From Shewanella woodyi ATCC 51908 (GTDB lineage Bacteria; Pseudomonadota; Gammaproteobacteria; Enterobacterales; Shewanellaceae), in NCBI RefSeq assembly GCF_000019525.1, contig NC_010506.1, positions 3,224,001-3,288,000 of the forward strand: a DNA stretch of 64,000 bases, in the 5' to 3' direction. Both the position numbers and the translations under genes were made by a program. Shown here one piece after another: positions 26,812 to 34,518 of the stretch (position 1 is its first letter; every line of letters starts with the position of its first letter). Under the pieces are notes generated by a model that ran no database searches, had not been told where the DNA came from, and saw only the letters and a program-made list of their open reading frames with translations.

Positions 26812-27249
26812 ATGCATAAAACGATCACACTATCAGAGTACGTAAAAAAGCGTAATGGTGTCGCTCTTGGTGCATCAGGTTCAATGACAAATATGCTCAA
26901 ACGTTCGCTAGGTGCAAGTTCGTTTTATCTGTTTTGGCAGCATTGGAACCCAATATGGGGTTATTATCTTTCTCGCAAGGTAATGAAGCCATTAAGCCAA
27001 CTATTTCCTATCTGGCTAGCAATTATCATGACTTTTGCAGTCAGTGGCGCATTGCACGATTTGGCGATAACTCTAGTAAAGTGGAAGTTAACCACCTTCT
27101 TTACCCCCTGGTTTTCCTTAATGGGCTTTATCGTTTTGGCAACAAAGAGGCTTGGTATTTCATACCGTGAACATCACTGGTTAATTCGGGCATCAATAAA
27201 CAGTTCACTCATCGCAATATGCTTAGTGATAACTCGCCAGTATGCCTAA
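26812..27249 (+). CDS. Membrane protein resembling a short MBOAT/acyltransferase segment
   Basis: This protein of 145 residues has about four hydrophobic segments. SSFYLFWQHWNPIWGYYLSR followed by FAVSGALHDLA resembles the FWxxWxxP...SGxxHD pattern of MBOAT/wax-synthase-type acyltransferases, including the candidate catalytic His. Full MBOAT enzymes are two to three times longer, so this would be only the C-terminal core. It starts 14 bp after an attC core but has no clear attC downstream. It may be the last cassette, one that lost its attC, or the first gene beyond the array. Confidence 0.5.
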   Translation: MHKTITLSEYVKKRNGVALGASGSMTNMLKRSLGASSFYLFWQHWNPIWGYYLSRKVMKPLSQLFPIWLAIIMTFAVSGALHDLAITLVKWKLTTFFTPWFSLMGFIVLATKRLGISYREHHWLIRASINSSLIAICLVITRQYA

Positions 27250-27337
27250 AAAATTGATTTTTGTCTCCATCGGTCCCCTACTCTATTTAGCACTAAGGCC
27301 AATTGGTGTAAGCCCGCAAAATAACGCTAAAACCTAA
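27242..27337 (+). CDS. Possible 31-residue membrane peptide overlapping the previous gene
   Basis: ATG 27242 lies within the last codons of the upstream gene (ATGCCTAA) and opens MPKKLIFVSIGPLLYLALRP to a stop at 27337. The overlap would permit translational coupling. There is no independent evidence that it is translated. Confidence 0.2.
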   Translation: MPKKLIFVSIGPLLYLALRPIGVSPQNNAKT

Positions 27338-27345
27338 TAGGTTTT
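27329..27345. terminator. Bidirectional terminator between convergent genes
   Basis: AAAACCTAATAGGTTTT forms a 7-bp stem, and T-rich sequence follows on both strands. It overlaps the stop codon of the MFS gene. Confidence 0.5.
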
Positions 27346-28500
27346 AATTTGCTCAGGCTCATTCGTTAGCAAGTGTAGACGGCTTGCACAAAAAAGAAGT
27401 GCAATGGAAAAAGCCGCGATTAGAAAAGTGAGCGTCCACTGTTGATGTAAAAATAGGGAGGCTCCACCTGTGCCAATGATATGTCCAGTGGTATGGGCTC
27501 GCGTTAAGTATCCACTGAGTTTGGCTTGTTTTACTGTGTTCTCTTCACTTGCTAACAAACGAGCGGTGTACCATGCGGGTAAACCTGAAATCGCAAATAT
27601 AAGCCCGAGTAATGATAACCCTAACCCCCACCAAAACTCGCCAAACACTAAAAGTGTGGTACTGCCGCACATCAATGCAAACAGTAATATCGGGAGAAAT
27701 AGTTCAGGACGCCGTTGACTTAGAAGTGGAATAACTCGCACTTGATAAAGGATAAGAAGAACGCTTGTCGCCAACATTAAAGAGGCATACATATCAGAGC
27801 CTTGCTCTCCACGATACCCCTTCAAGTTTAAGAACTCCAACGCATAAAACTGAAACACAGCTACGATTGCCGTAGTCATGATGGCAGAGGCATAAATGAA
27901 ATATTGACGATCTCTAATAGTCACTAACTCTTGTTCAGTGCCTAAGGGAGTTTGAACAAACTCAATGTCAAAACGGCTGAATAATACCGGTAGGATCATC
28001 ACCACTGGGAGCAGCAGTAAATATTCAAAGGAAACTGGAAGAAATAAAAGACTCGGGCCAATTAATCGCCCCAAAGTTAAGGCACTGCTTAAACGAGATA
28101 ATGCTGCAGATGTCGCATCATTGTTTGCAGCCAACAGCATTTGTGCCATAGGAAGAAATGCACAGCTAAATGCACCGACCAAAATTCGACAAACACCTAT
28201 TTGCCAGATATGTGGGCTTTCACTGTAAAAAGTGGCAACAAATAACAAGTTAGCACTAATAAAACCTAAAGCTGCTATATGTAATGTACGAGTAACGCCC
28301 AACTTTTTTGCAACACTTCCCCAACGACTCGCCCCAAACCAATAGCTCACTAGATTCAAATTAACCGCAAGAACTAATACACCTAAAGATGGTGAATTTG
28401 GAGTCTGCTCACTCCATGTCATTAAGGTCGGAATAGCTGCAACGACCAGCGTTTGGTTAATACCCAGAGATATCAATGCCAAGAACAAGGCATACTTCAT
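27334..28500 (-). CDS. MFS transporter, probable siderophore exporter
   Basis: This is a 388-residue, about 12-helix MFS protein from ATG 28500 (MKYALFLALISLGINQTLVV); a GTG at 28512 is also in frame. Blocks include VLVLAVNLNLVSYWFGASRW and FLPMAQMLLAANNDATSAAL. It is divergent from a siderophore synthetase gene, and the shared 170-bp region has a Fur box. It resembles MFS proteins encoded with NIS siderophore synthetases (PvsC/IucE-like), so export of a citrate- or hydroxamate-type siderophore is the best guess. Substrate is inferred from context only. Confidence 0.7.
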   Translation of the reverse strand: MKYALFLALISLGINQTLVVAAIPTLMTWSEQTPNSPSLGVLVLAVNLNLVSYWFGASRWGSVAKKLGVTRTLHIAALGFISANLLFVATFYSESPHIWQIGVCRILVGAFSCAFLPMAQMLLAANNDATSAALSRLSSALTLGRLIGPSLLFLPVSFEYLLLLPVVMILPVLFSRFDIEFVQTPLGTEQELVTIRDRQYFIYASAIMTTAIVAVFQFYALEFLNLKGYRGEQGSDMYASLMLATSVLLILYQVRVIPLLSQRRPELFLPILLFALMCGSTTLLVFGEFWWGLGLSLLGLIFAISGLPAWYTARLLASEENTVKQAKLSGYLTRAHTTGHIIGTGGASLFLHQQWTLTFLIAAFSIALLFCASRLHLLTNEPEQIKTY

Positions 28501-28524
28501 GGTAAACCGCACCTTTTAAATAAG

Positions 28525-28537
28525 AATGATAATCATT
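28525..28537. promoter_or_regulatory. Fur box in the divergent promoter region
   Basis: AATGATAATCATT is a perfect palindrome covering the core of the 19-bp Fur consensus. A second overlapping half, GCCATTATGATTAC, follows at once. It lies about 25 bp upstream of the MFS gene and 135 bp upstream of the synthetase gene. Iron repression of both is expected. Confidence 0.8.
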
Positions 28538-28670
28538 GCCATTATGATTACTGCTAATGTAACATCGTGTCAACAGTATTGCTAAATTAGTTTATTTTTA
28601 TGAAACAAAAATCACCTACTGTTGTTTTTGTTACTTTTTTTAACTTAATTGATCGGATAACGGGCTTTAC

Positions 28671-30389
28671 ATGATAAACAGTGAAGATTGGCAAAAGATA
28701 AACACTTCTCTATGCGCAAAAATTATTTCAGAGCTTCACTACGAGGAGCGACTTTATCCCACTGATAAAGGGGATTACTGGCAATTAAATACCCCACACA
28801 GAAACTGGGAGTTTAAAGCCAAAGTGACGGTTTGGGGAATGCTTGAGATTGAGCCCTACTCCATGACGTGCTCCGACAATCTGGCACCGCAAGCGTGCCA
28901 ATTATTATTGGATACACAAGAGATGCTAAAAATCTCTGACATTAACCTTGCAAACCTTTTAGAAGAGATTCAGCAAACGCTATATAGCGATACAGTTCGG
29001 CTATCTAAGCTCCAAGGAGTGACAGCTTCAGATCTAGTCACTATGGATGAAACAGAGCGCCAACGTTATATTGATGCACACCCTAAAGCTATTGCAAACA
29101 AAGGCCGACTAGGTTGGGGAGAAGCATCGCTAAAAAACTACTCTCCTGAGTCAGGAAGCTCCTTTCAGCTTCATTGGTTAGCCATTGATAAGTCATACTG
29201 CAAGTCAGGGATCAGTGAAGAGATTAATTACCTTCAAATACTCAATAATGTTTTAGGGGAGTCTGAAGTGCGCTCTCTAACCAGTAAATTAGGAGAAGAC
29301 TCCGATAAGTATTGGTTGGTCGCGGTTCATCCATGGCAGTATCAACGTTTTTTAACCGGACAATATGCAAGTCTGTTTGCAAATAAAACCATTGTAGACC
29401 TTGGTGAGCTAGGATCTGCTTGGTATGCACAGCAGTCAATTCGAACATTAAGCTCAGCATCGCAAGAGGTAAGGTTTGATGCAAAAACTGCACTCAGTAT
29501 TTTAAATACATCTTGCTATCGTGGGATCCCTGGAAAGTTTATCGTTCAAGGACCAAAGTTATCAGCTTGGCTAAAACAACTAGCCAATGAGGACTCGACA
29601 TTAAGAGCTTGCGGCTTGCATGTTCAGCAAGAAATTGCTGGTTTCTACTGCCCGCACCCTTACCAATCTCAGATAGAGCAAGGTCCTTATCGATATCAAG
29701 AGATGCTAGGGTGTATTTGGCGAGAACGTGCCGAGCACGTATTAAGCGTAAACCAACGACCGATAACAATGGCGGCGCTAATGCAAACCGATTTACATGG
29801 AGATCCGCTCATTGGCGCTTTGATAAAAAAATCGACTATTGATATCGAACCTTGGCTAGAAAAGTTGTTTTTCCATGTTGTCATACCTGTTTATCATCTA
29901 ATGTGCCAATACGGAGTTGGACTTGTGGCGCATGGTCAAAACATTACTCTTGTGTTAGAGAATCACCAACCTGTCGGTTGCATTATCAAAGACTTTCACG
30001 GCGATCTAAGAATTGTTGATCAAGACTTTGCAGAACTAGACTCTCTCCCTGCTGAGATAAGAGACGCACTAACTCGGCTCCCTGCAAACTACTTGATTCA
30101 TGATCTATTGACTGGTCATTTTGTCACGGTACTGCGATTTATTTCGCCTAAAATTGCCGCTTTGGGACTAAGCGAAATACAATTTTATCGATTACTTAAA
30201 CAGGTCATTAACACTTATCAAGCACAGCACCCTCAACTGTCAGATAGATTCACGCAATTTAACCTGCTTACGCCCGATATCGATAAAGTTTGCATCAATC
30301 GCGTTCGTTTTAAAATTGGTTACGGTGACAGTGACGAGCGACCTCTACCAGAAATAGGAAAGCCAATCAAAAATCCATTAATGCAGTAA
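28671..30389 (+). CDS. NIS siderophore synthetase, IucA/IucC family
   Basis: This 572-residue NRPS-independent siderophore synthetase has the ATP/carboxylate signature DAHPKAIANKGRLGWG near residue 140. Further motifs are AVHPWQYQRFL, SIRTLSSASQ, LQTDLHGDPL and VGLVAHGQNITLVL, and a C-terminal KDFHGDLRIVD block. The family joins citrate or succinate derivatives to amines or hydroxylamines. The KGRLGWG context followed by LKNYSPESGSSFQLHWLA is closer to IucA than to IucC. No hydroxylase, acetylase, second synthetase or receptor is adjacent, so the pathway is incomplete here. A strong terminator follows. Confidence 0.85.
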   Translation: MINSEDWQKINTSLCAKIISELHYEERLYPTDKGDYWQLNTPHRNWEFKAKVTVWGMLEIEPYSMTCSDNLAPQACQLLLDTQEMLKISDINLANLLEEIQQTLYSDTVRLSKLQGVTASDLVTMDETERQRYIDAHPKAIANKGRLGWGEASLKNYSPESGSSFQLHWLAIDKSYCKSGISEEINYLQILNNVLGESEVRSLTSKLGEDSDKYWLVAVHPWQYQRFLTGQYASLFANKTIVDLGELGSAWYAQQSIRTLSSASQEVRFDAKTALSILNTSCYRGIPGKFIVQGPKLSAWLKQLANEDSTLRACGLHVQQEIAGFYCPHPYQSQIEQGPYRYQEMLGCIWRERAEHVLSVNQRPITMAALMQTDLHGDPLIGALIKKSTIDIEPWLEKLFFHVVIPVYHLMCQYGVGLVAHGQNITLVLENHQPVGCIIKDFHGDLRIVDQDFAELDSLPAEIRDALTRLPANYLIHDLLTGHFVTVLRFISPKIAALGLSEIQFYRLLKQVINTYQAQHPQLSDRFTQFNLLTPDIDKVCINRVRFKIGYGDSDERPLPEIGKPIKNPLMQ

Positions 30390-30460
30390 CTTCCCAACTC
30401 TTTAGCATTAAAAATCAGCCACGTTTACACAAATAGAATCGAGATTAACCTAGAGAGCTG

Positions 30461-30505
30461 AAAAGGAAACCATCAACACTAGTTAAGTATTGATGGTTTC
30501 CTTTT
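30461..30505. terminator. Strong hairpin terminator after the synthetase gene
   Basis: Two 16-bp perfect arms (AAAAGGAAACCATCAA and its complement) enclose a 13-base loop. The arm ends give A- and T-runs, so it can work on both strands, closing the synthetase gene and the convergent gene at 30559. Confidence 0.8.
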
Positions 30506-30558
30506 CAAACCACTTACATCATTAAAGTTGCAGTGGAGCGATGAAATCTAAGAGTAAG

Positions 30559-31125
30559 TTAAAATAAAGTTGGTACACCAAGGTAGGTAATGACTAGGCG
30601 GTTTTGATATTCATTCTTGTAACTCCAGCGTGAAATATCATAGATGGCTTGCTGATAACGCCCTTGGATAAACAGGGTATCGCCCTCTTCTAGATGCATC
30701 ACGCCATTGACCGCTGCAATACCTGGGATCGCGCAACCAAAATTAGGAATTTCAGCAAAAGTAACTGGGCCTAGTGAAGCATTACCGCCTGGTGGGGTTG
30801 CATTTGGAATAGAGATCCCGATACGCAACAGGTAACGACTACCGCATTTGAGCTGCGCATAACGAGCATCAACATTATATAAACCTGTTGCTGGCGCGGT
30901 AAATATATGTGAATTGGTATCAAACGAAGTATTAAAATTGATAGTAGCCGTATTGTATTCAACCACTTTTATCTTGCCATTATTGGCTTCAGTTAGTTCA
31001 CTACCTGATATGTGAGCATCCACCACCACTTGGTGATTCGGGATCCAAGTTGCCTGTGCTGACGAGGCAACAAATAATGCCAAACCAGCAGTAAAAAGTG
31101 CCACAAGTACATTTAGTTTTTTCAT
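30559..31125 (-). CDS. Secreted protein with a C1q/TNF-like beta-sandwich
   Basis: This protein of 188 residues has a clear signal peptide (MKKLNVLVALFTAGLALFVA, cleavage after AQA). The mature part has the C1q pattern: FNTSFDTNSHIFTAPATGLY near residues 65-85, then VNGVMHLEEGDTLFIQGRY and a final NRLVITYLGV strand. Bacterial C1q-like domains are usually trimeric and binding rather than catalytic. Two cysteines (KCGSR and NFGCA) could form a disulfide. It is a single-gene unit with a shared terminator. Role unknown. Confidence 0.6.
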   Translation of the reverse strand: MKKLNVLVALFTAGLALFVASSAQATWIPNHQVVVDAHISGSELTEANNGKIKVVEYNTATINFNTSFDTNSHIFTAPATGLYNVDARYAQLKCGSRYLLRIGISIPNATPPGGNASLGPVTFAEIPNFGCAIPGIAAVNGVMHLEEGDTLFIQGRYQQAIYDISRWSYKNEYQNRLVITYLGVPTLF

Positions 31126-31715
31126 TTATTATTATTCCCCATTACCAGTTCATTATTTCGAACGTGGTTAATTTTATAGGTGGTTAAGTCAGATAACATA
31201 ATATTTAAGCGTCAATATTCTGACACAAACAGAAATGTTTGTGAACAATAATCACACAAAGAAAACAAGGAAAAGGCCAAACCCGTTAACAAATCAGCAT
31301 TACAAAACTCTAATTATCACTGTAAAACATAGGCTTATAATGTGGCTATTACTGTGTGATAAATTTGCTAAATTCATAGTAAATTAACAATACTTTATAC
31401 AATTAACATAAAAAGTGGATCAAGCCAGAGTGTCTTCTAGCAAATTTGATTCAAGGTCAATGGGTGAATCATGCTTATTCCCTTATGAGTTTATCAACAC
31501 AGAATTTGGCAGCTAAAATTCACCTTATCAGGCGAATTTAGCATAGGAGAGGCAATGATTTCCATATCGACAAGTAACAACATAAGTAATTGATAGTTTG
31601 TAAATTTAATATTTTTTAATAATGAATATTAGGATTTTAATAAGCTTTAATTGGACTCATCCAGTTACTCCCCGTATTTACTAGTAGTGAGATAACACAA
31701 CAAGGAAGAGAAACC
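31126..31715. other. 590-bp AT-rich intergenic region
   Basis: This region lies between two divergent genes for exported proteins. No ORF, RNA gene or clear operator is seen. It presumably holds both promoters. Confidence 0.4.
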
Positions 31716-32669
31716 ATGTCGAGTCAATTGTTACCACAGTTTAAAGCACCTATTCTAGCCCAACCTTTCTCAGCGATTGTCAAAGCATCTGTCGCTGTAT
31801 GTATGTTAAGTAGTAGTGTCACCTATGCCAGCGAACAGATAATGTTCGATGATTTTAATTACATAAATTTAGCGCAAGCAGAAGAGAATGGCTGGATGGC
31901 CCGCACAGAAACAGGTCACCCGGGGATAAAGGGAGCAACTTGGTGGTCAGAGGGAGTTAGCTTTCACCCCGACCCATTAAATTATAGTAATCAAGTAATG
32001 CGAATAAGCTCCAAAACAGATGGTACTCCAGCAAACACTCGTCAAACTCAAGTGTGCCATAAGCGAAAATACCATGAGGGAACCTATGCAGCTCGAGTAT
32101 ATTTTAATGATAAACCCCAATATGGGCCCGATGGTGATGGTATTGTTGAAACCTTCTACGCTATTAGCCCATTAGCATCACCACTGGATCCTGCTTACAG
32201 TGAGATGGATTTTGAGTATCTTGCTAATGGAGGTTGGGGTGAAGGTGACCATGCTCTCTTTGCCACCTCCTGGGAAACTTTTCAACTTAAACCTTGGACC
32301 CCAGTCAACGCCTATGATGCGACGCGCAATAGCTTGCAAGGCTGGAACACTTTAGTGCTGCAAGTGAGTGACAATAAGCTGCGCTACTTCATCAACGGTG
32401 AACTCTTTGCAGAGCATGGCAGTGAGGTCTATCCCGAGGTTGCCATGTCGATAAACTTTAACCTTTGGTTTATTCCTGAACAAACAGTGCAACACCCTGA
32501 AATGCGCCAATACTTTCAAGATATTGATTGGGTCTACTTTTCAAAAGACACGGTACTTAATACTCAGCAGGTAACAAAAAAAGTTGCAGTATTACGTGAA
32601 AATAAGGTGGCACAAAGAGACACAGTACCGGATTGGTCACCGAAACATGAAGATTACTGTAGCTTGTAA
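31716..32669 (+). CDS. Secreted GH16-like glycoside hydrolase
   Basis: This protein of 317 residues has a long N-terminal export signal ending near VTYASEQ. The concanavalin-type fold is suggested by the N-terminal FDDFNY, a central SEMDFEYLANGGW and FNLWFIPEQ later. The ExDxxE catalytic motif of GH16 is represented by E-M-D-F-E in SEMDFEY, one residue tighter than ExDxxE as in the beta-bulge-free laminarinase branch. The strand RYFINGELFAEH is also typical of GH16. It probably cleaves beta-glucans or galactans. GGAAG precedes the ATG. The specific substrate is not readable. Confidence 0.65.
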   Translation: MSSQLLPQFKAPILAQPFSAIVKASVAVCMLSSSVTYASEQIMFDDFNYINLAQAEENGWMARTETGHPGIKGATWWSEGVSFHPDPLNYSNQVMRISSKTDGTPANTRQTQVCHKRKYHEGTYAARVYFNDKPQYGPDGDGIVETFYAISPLASPLDPAYSEMDFEYLANGGWGEGDHALFATSWETFQLKPWTPVNAYDATRNSLQGWNTLVLQVSDNKLRYFINGELFAEHGSEVYPEVAMSINFNLWFIPEQTVQHPEMRQYFQDIDWVYFSKDTVLNTQQVTKKVAVLRENKVAQRDTVPDWSPKHEDYCSL

Positions 32670-32701
32670 TACTAATCAGTATAGAAGAGCTCTTTTAGCG
32701 A

Positions 32702-34327
32702 TTAATTGACAGTATAGACAGGTTTATGCTCAAACCAAGCATTGACCCGTGTAATGAGATGGGGGTTGTCATTGTGCTCTGCAACCTCCATCGCTTGGCG
32801 GGCCCAACGTTTAGCCAATAATTCATTGTGCTGTCTACGGGCAAGCTCTGCCTTAGCCAGTAAAACCCAGATCTGATTAGCCGGAGCATCATTTGTCTCA
32901 GCAATATTCAATGCATGAGCAAGGTACCTTTGGCTTTCATCCTCCTCTTTCTGCTCAGCTGCAACCTTGGCAAGTTCAATAAGAGCGGCTGTTTGTCCAT
33001 AGCTGCCATGAAACTCTTGATGGTACTCTAATGCCAAGTTAAGTAATCGACTTGCTTCGCTGTAGCGACCTTGTAAGCGTTTGATCTTTCCAAGCTCCTC
33101 ATAGGAGTAAGCAATAAACAGCTTATCGACGACTTTACGAGCCAGTTGCTGAGCTTGATTAATATGCTGCTCTGCACTTAGCAACTCTTGCTCTCTATCG
33201 GAACTCACTGGCCAATTAATTTTTAAGTACCCTACCATCAAATAGGCCCGCAACGCTTCACGATTATCACTGACCTTTTCCGCTTCAATAATATTTTGCT
33301 GTAACAGCGAAAATGCACTGCCTAACTCGTTTGTATTGGCATAACTTGCCGCTAAATAGCGTCTTGCTGCTAATAGTTCAGGCTCAATGTTTAACGCTGT
33401 CATCAAGAGAGGGATCGCACTGGCGTAATCCTGTTTCAGGTAATGCTCAACGCCAGTAACGAAAGCTTCATTACTAAAGTCACTGTGATAATTGACTCTT
33501 CTGTTCGGTTGAAACTCGCCATAACGAGTGGCGATCCGCTCAACGAGTTTGTCATAAGCTCCTGTTACTGAACTTGCTAACTCCACTCCCCTTTCAACTC
33601 CGTGGGGAAAAAATAGCGTGTAATGTAGTTGAAAATCCTGAGGGAATCCTGTTAATCGAGTCTGTACTATTAATTCAGCCCCCACCTTTTGTCTCAAGGG
33701 AACAATCTCCCCTTCACTAAGCATAAGCGTACTGCTCTGTGAAAGTCGCTCAAAGCCATAAAGCAGGTGATCGCTATCGATCACAGTTAATGAACTTTGT
33801 TTTGATAATGCTTGAGTGAGATAGTCCATTCCCTGTAGCGGCACCCATTGATGCTGGTTATCAGGCATGGCATTTTCAACAGGTAAAAAGGCAACACTTA
33901 AATTAGCTTTATCTAAGAGTTGATAACGCCAAGCCAATATGCAGATAAAAATGATAGAAAAAACAACACTAACCCATGACAGGTATTTCACAACTCTTGA
34001 TTGTTTAAACAGGAACAGTGAGTTTAAGCGAGTTAACGGCGTAGTGTCAGCAACCCAGCAGTAACCTTGGCGAGGATAAGTTTTGATCACCTCTGCTCCC
34101 AGCAGATCACGGATCTCTTTAATTGATTGTACTAATACTTGCTCTTGCACCACCACATCGTGCCAGATCGTATCGAGCAAACTTTGCTTTGTTACCACCT
34201 CTTGGTCGTGTTCAATCAGGTAAGCGAGAACCTGTAAGGTCTTAGCTCGAACAGAGTGCTTCACACCTAGTTTAATCACATATCCTAGCTTAAGATCTAT
34301 CTCTATATCATTGAGTAAATAGCGCAT
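32702..34327 (-). CDS. CadC/ToxR-like membrane transcriptional regulator with TPRs
   Basis: This protein of 541 residues has an N-terminal OmpR/ToxR-type winged helix (residues 1-95, with KTLQVLAYLIEHDQEVVTKQ and EVIKTYPRQGYCWVA). A single membrane helix lies near residues 115-135 (YLSWVSVVFSIIFICILAW). The periplasmic part has TPR-like helices from about residue 290 (AIPLLMTALNIEPELLAARR and later repeats). Such proteins sense a periplasmic signal and bind DNA directly. It is convergent with the GH16 gene and divergent from a TonB-dependent receptor gene about 190 bp away, which is a likely target. Confidence 0.8.
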   Translation of the reverse strand: MRYLLNDIEIDLKLGYVIKLGVKHSVRAKTLQVLAYLIEHDQEVVTKQSLLDTIWHDVVVQEQVLVQSIKEIRDLLGAEVIKTYPRQGYCWVADTTPLTRLNSLFLFKQSRVVKYLSWVSVVFSIIFICILAWRYQLLDKANLSVAFLPVENAMPDNQHQWVPLQGMDYLTQALSKQSSLTVIDSDHLLYGFERLSQSSTLMLSEGEIVPLRQKVGAELIVQTRLTGFPQDFQLHYTLFFPHGVERGVELASSVTGAYDKLVERIATRYGEFQPNRRVNYHSDFSNEAFVTGVEHYLKQDYASAIPLLMTALNIEPELLAARRYLAASYANTNELGSAFSLLQQNIIEAEKVSDNREALRAYLMVGYLKINWPVSSDREQELLSAEQHINQAQQLARKVVDKLFIAYSYEELGKIKRLQGRYSEASRLLNLALEYHQEFHGSYGQTAALIELAKVAAEQKEEDESQRYLAHALNIAETNDAPANQIWVLLAKAELARRQHNELLAKRWARQAMEVAEHNDNPHLITRVNAWFEHKPVYTVN

Positions 34328-34518
34328 AAAGTTTTTGTTTTAATTATAGTTTTTATAACACCTTTTAACAGTGTGCCGTAATCTCACCTATGAGGCAATA
34401 ACTAACCAAATCGCTATCCTCCTAAAGTAGGAGGTAAATCCACATAAGCATCAATAGAAGGAGTATTAGCCTCTGTTATAGGCTAGCTAAAGAAGCTCAA
34501 AATATAAAAGAGGAACTT

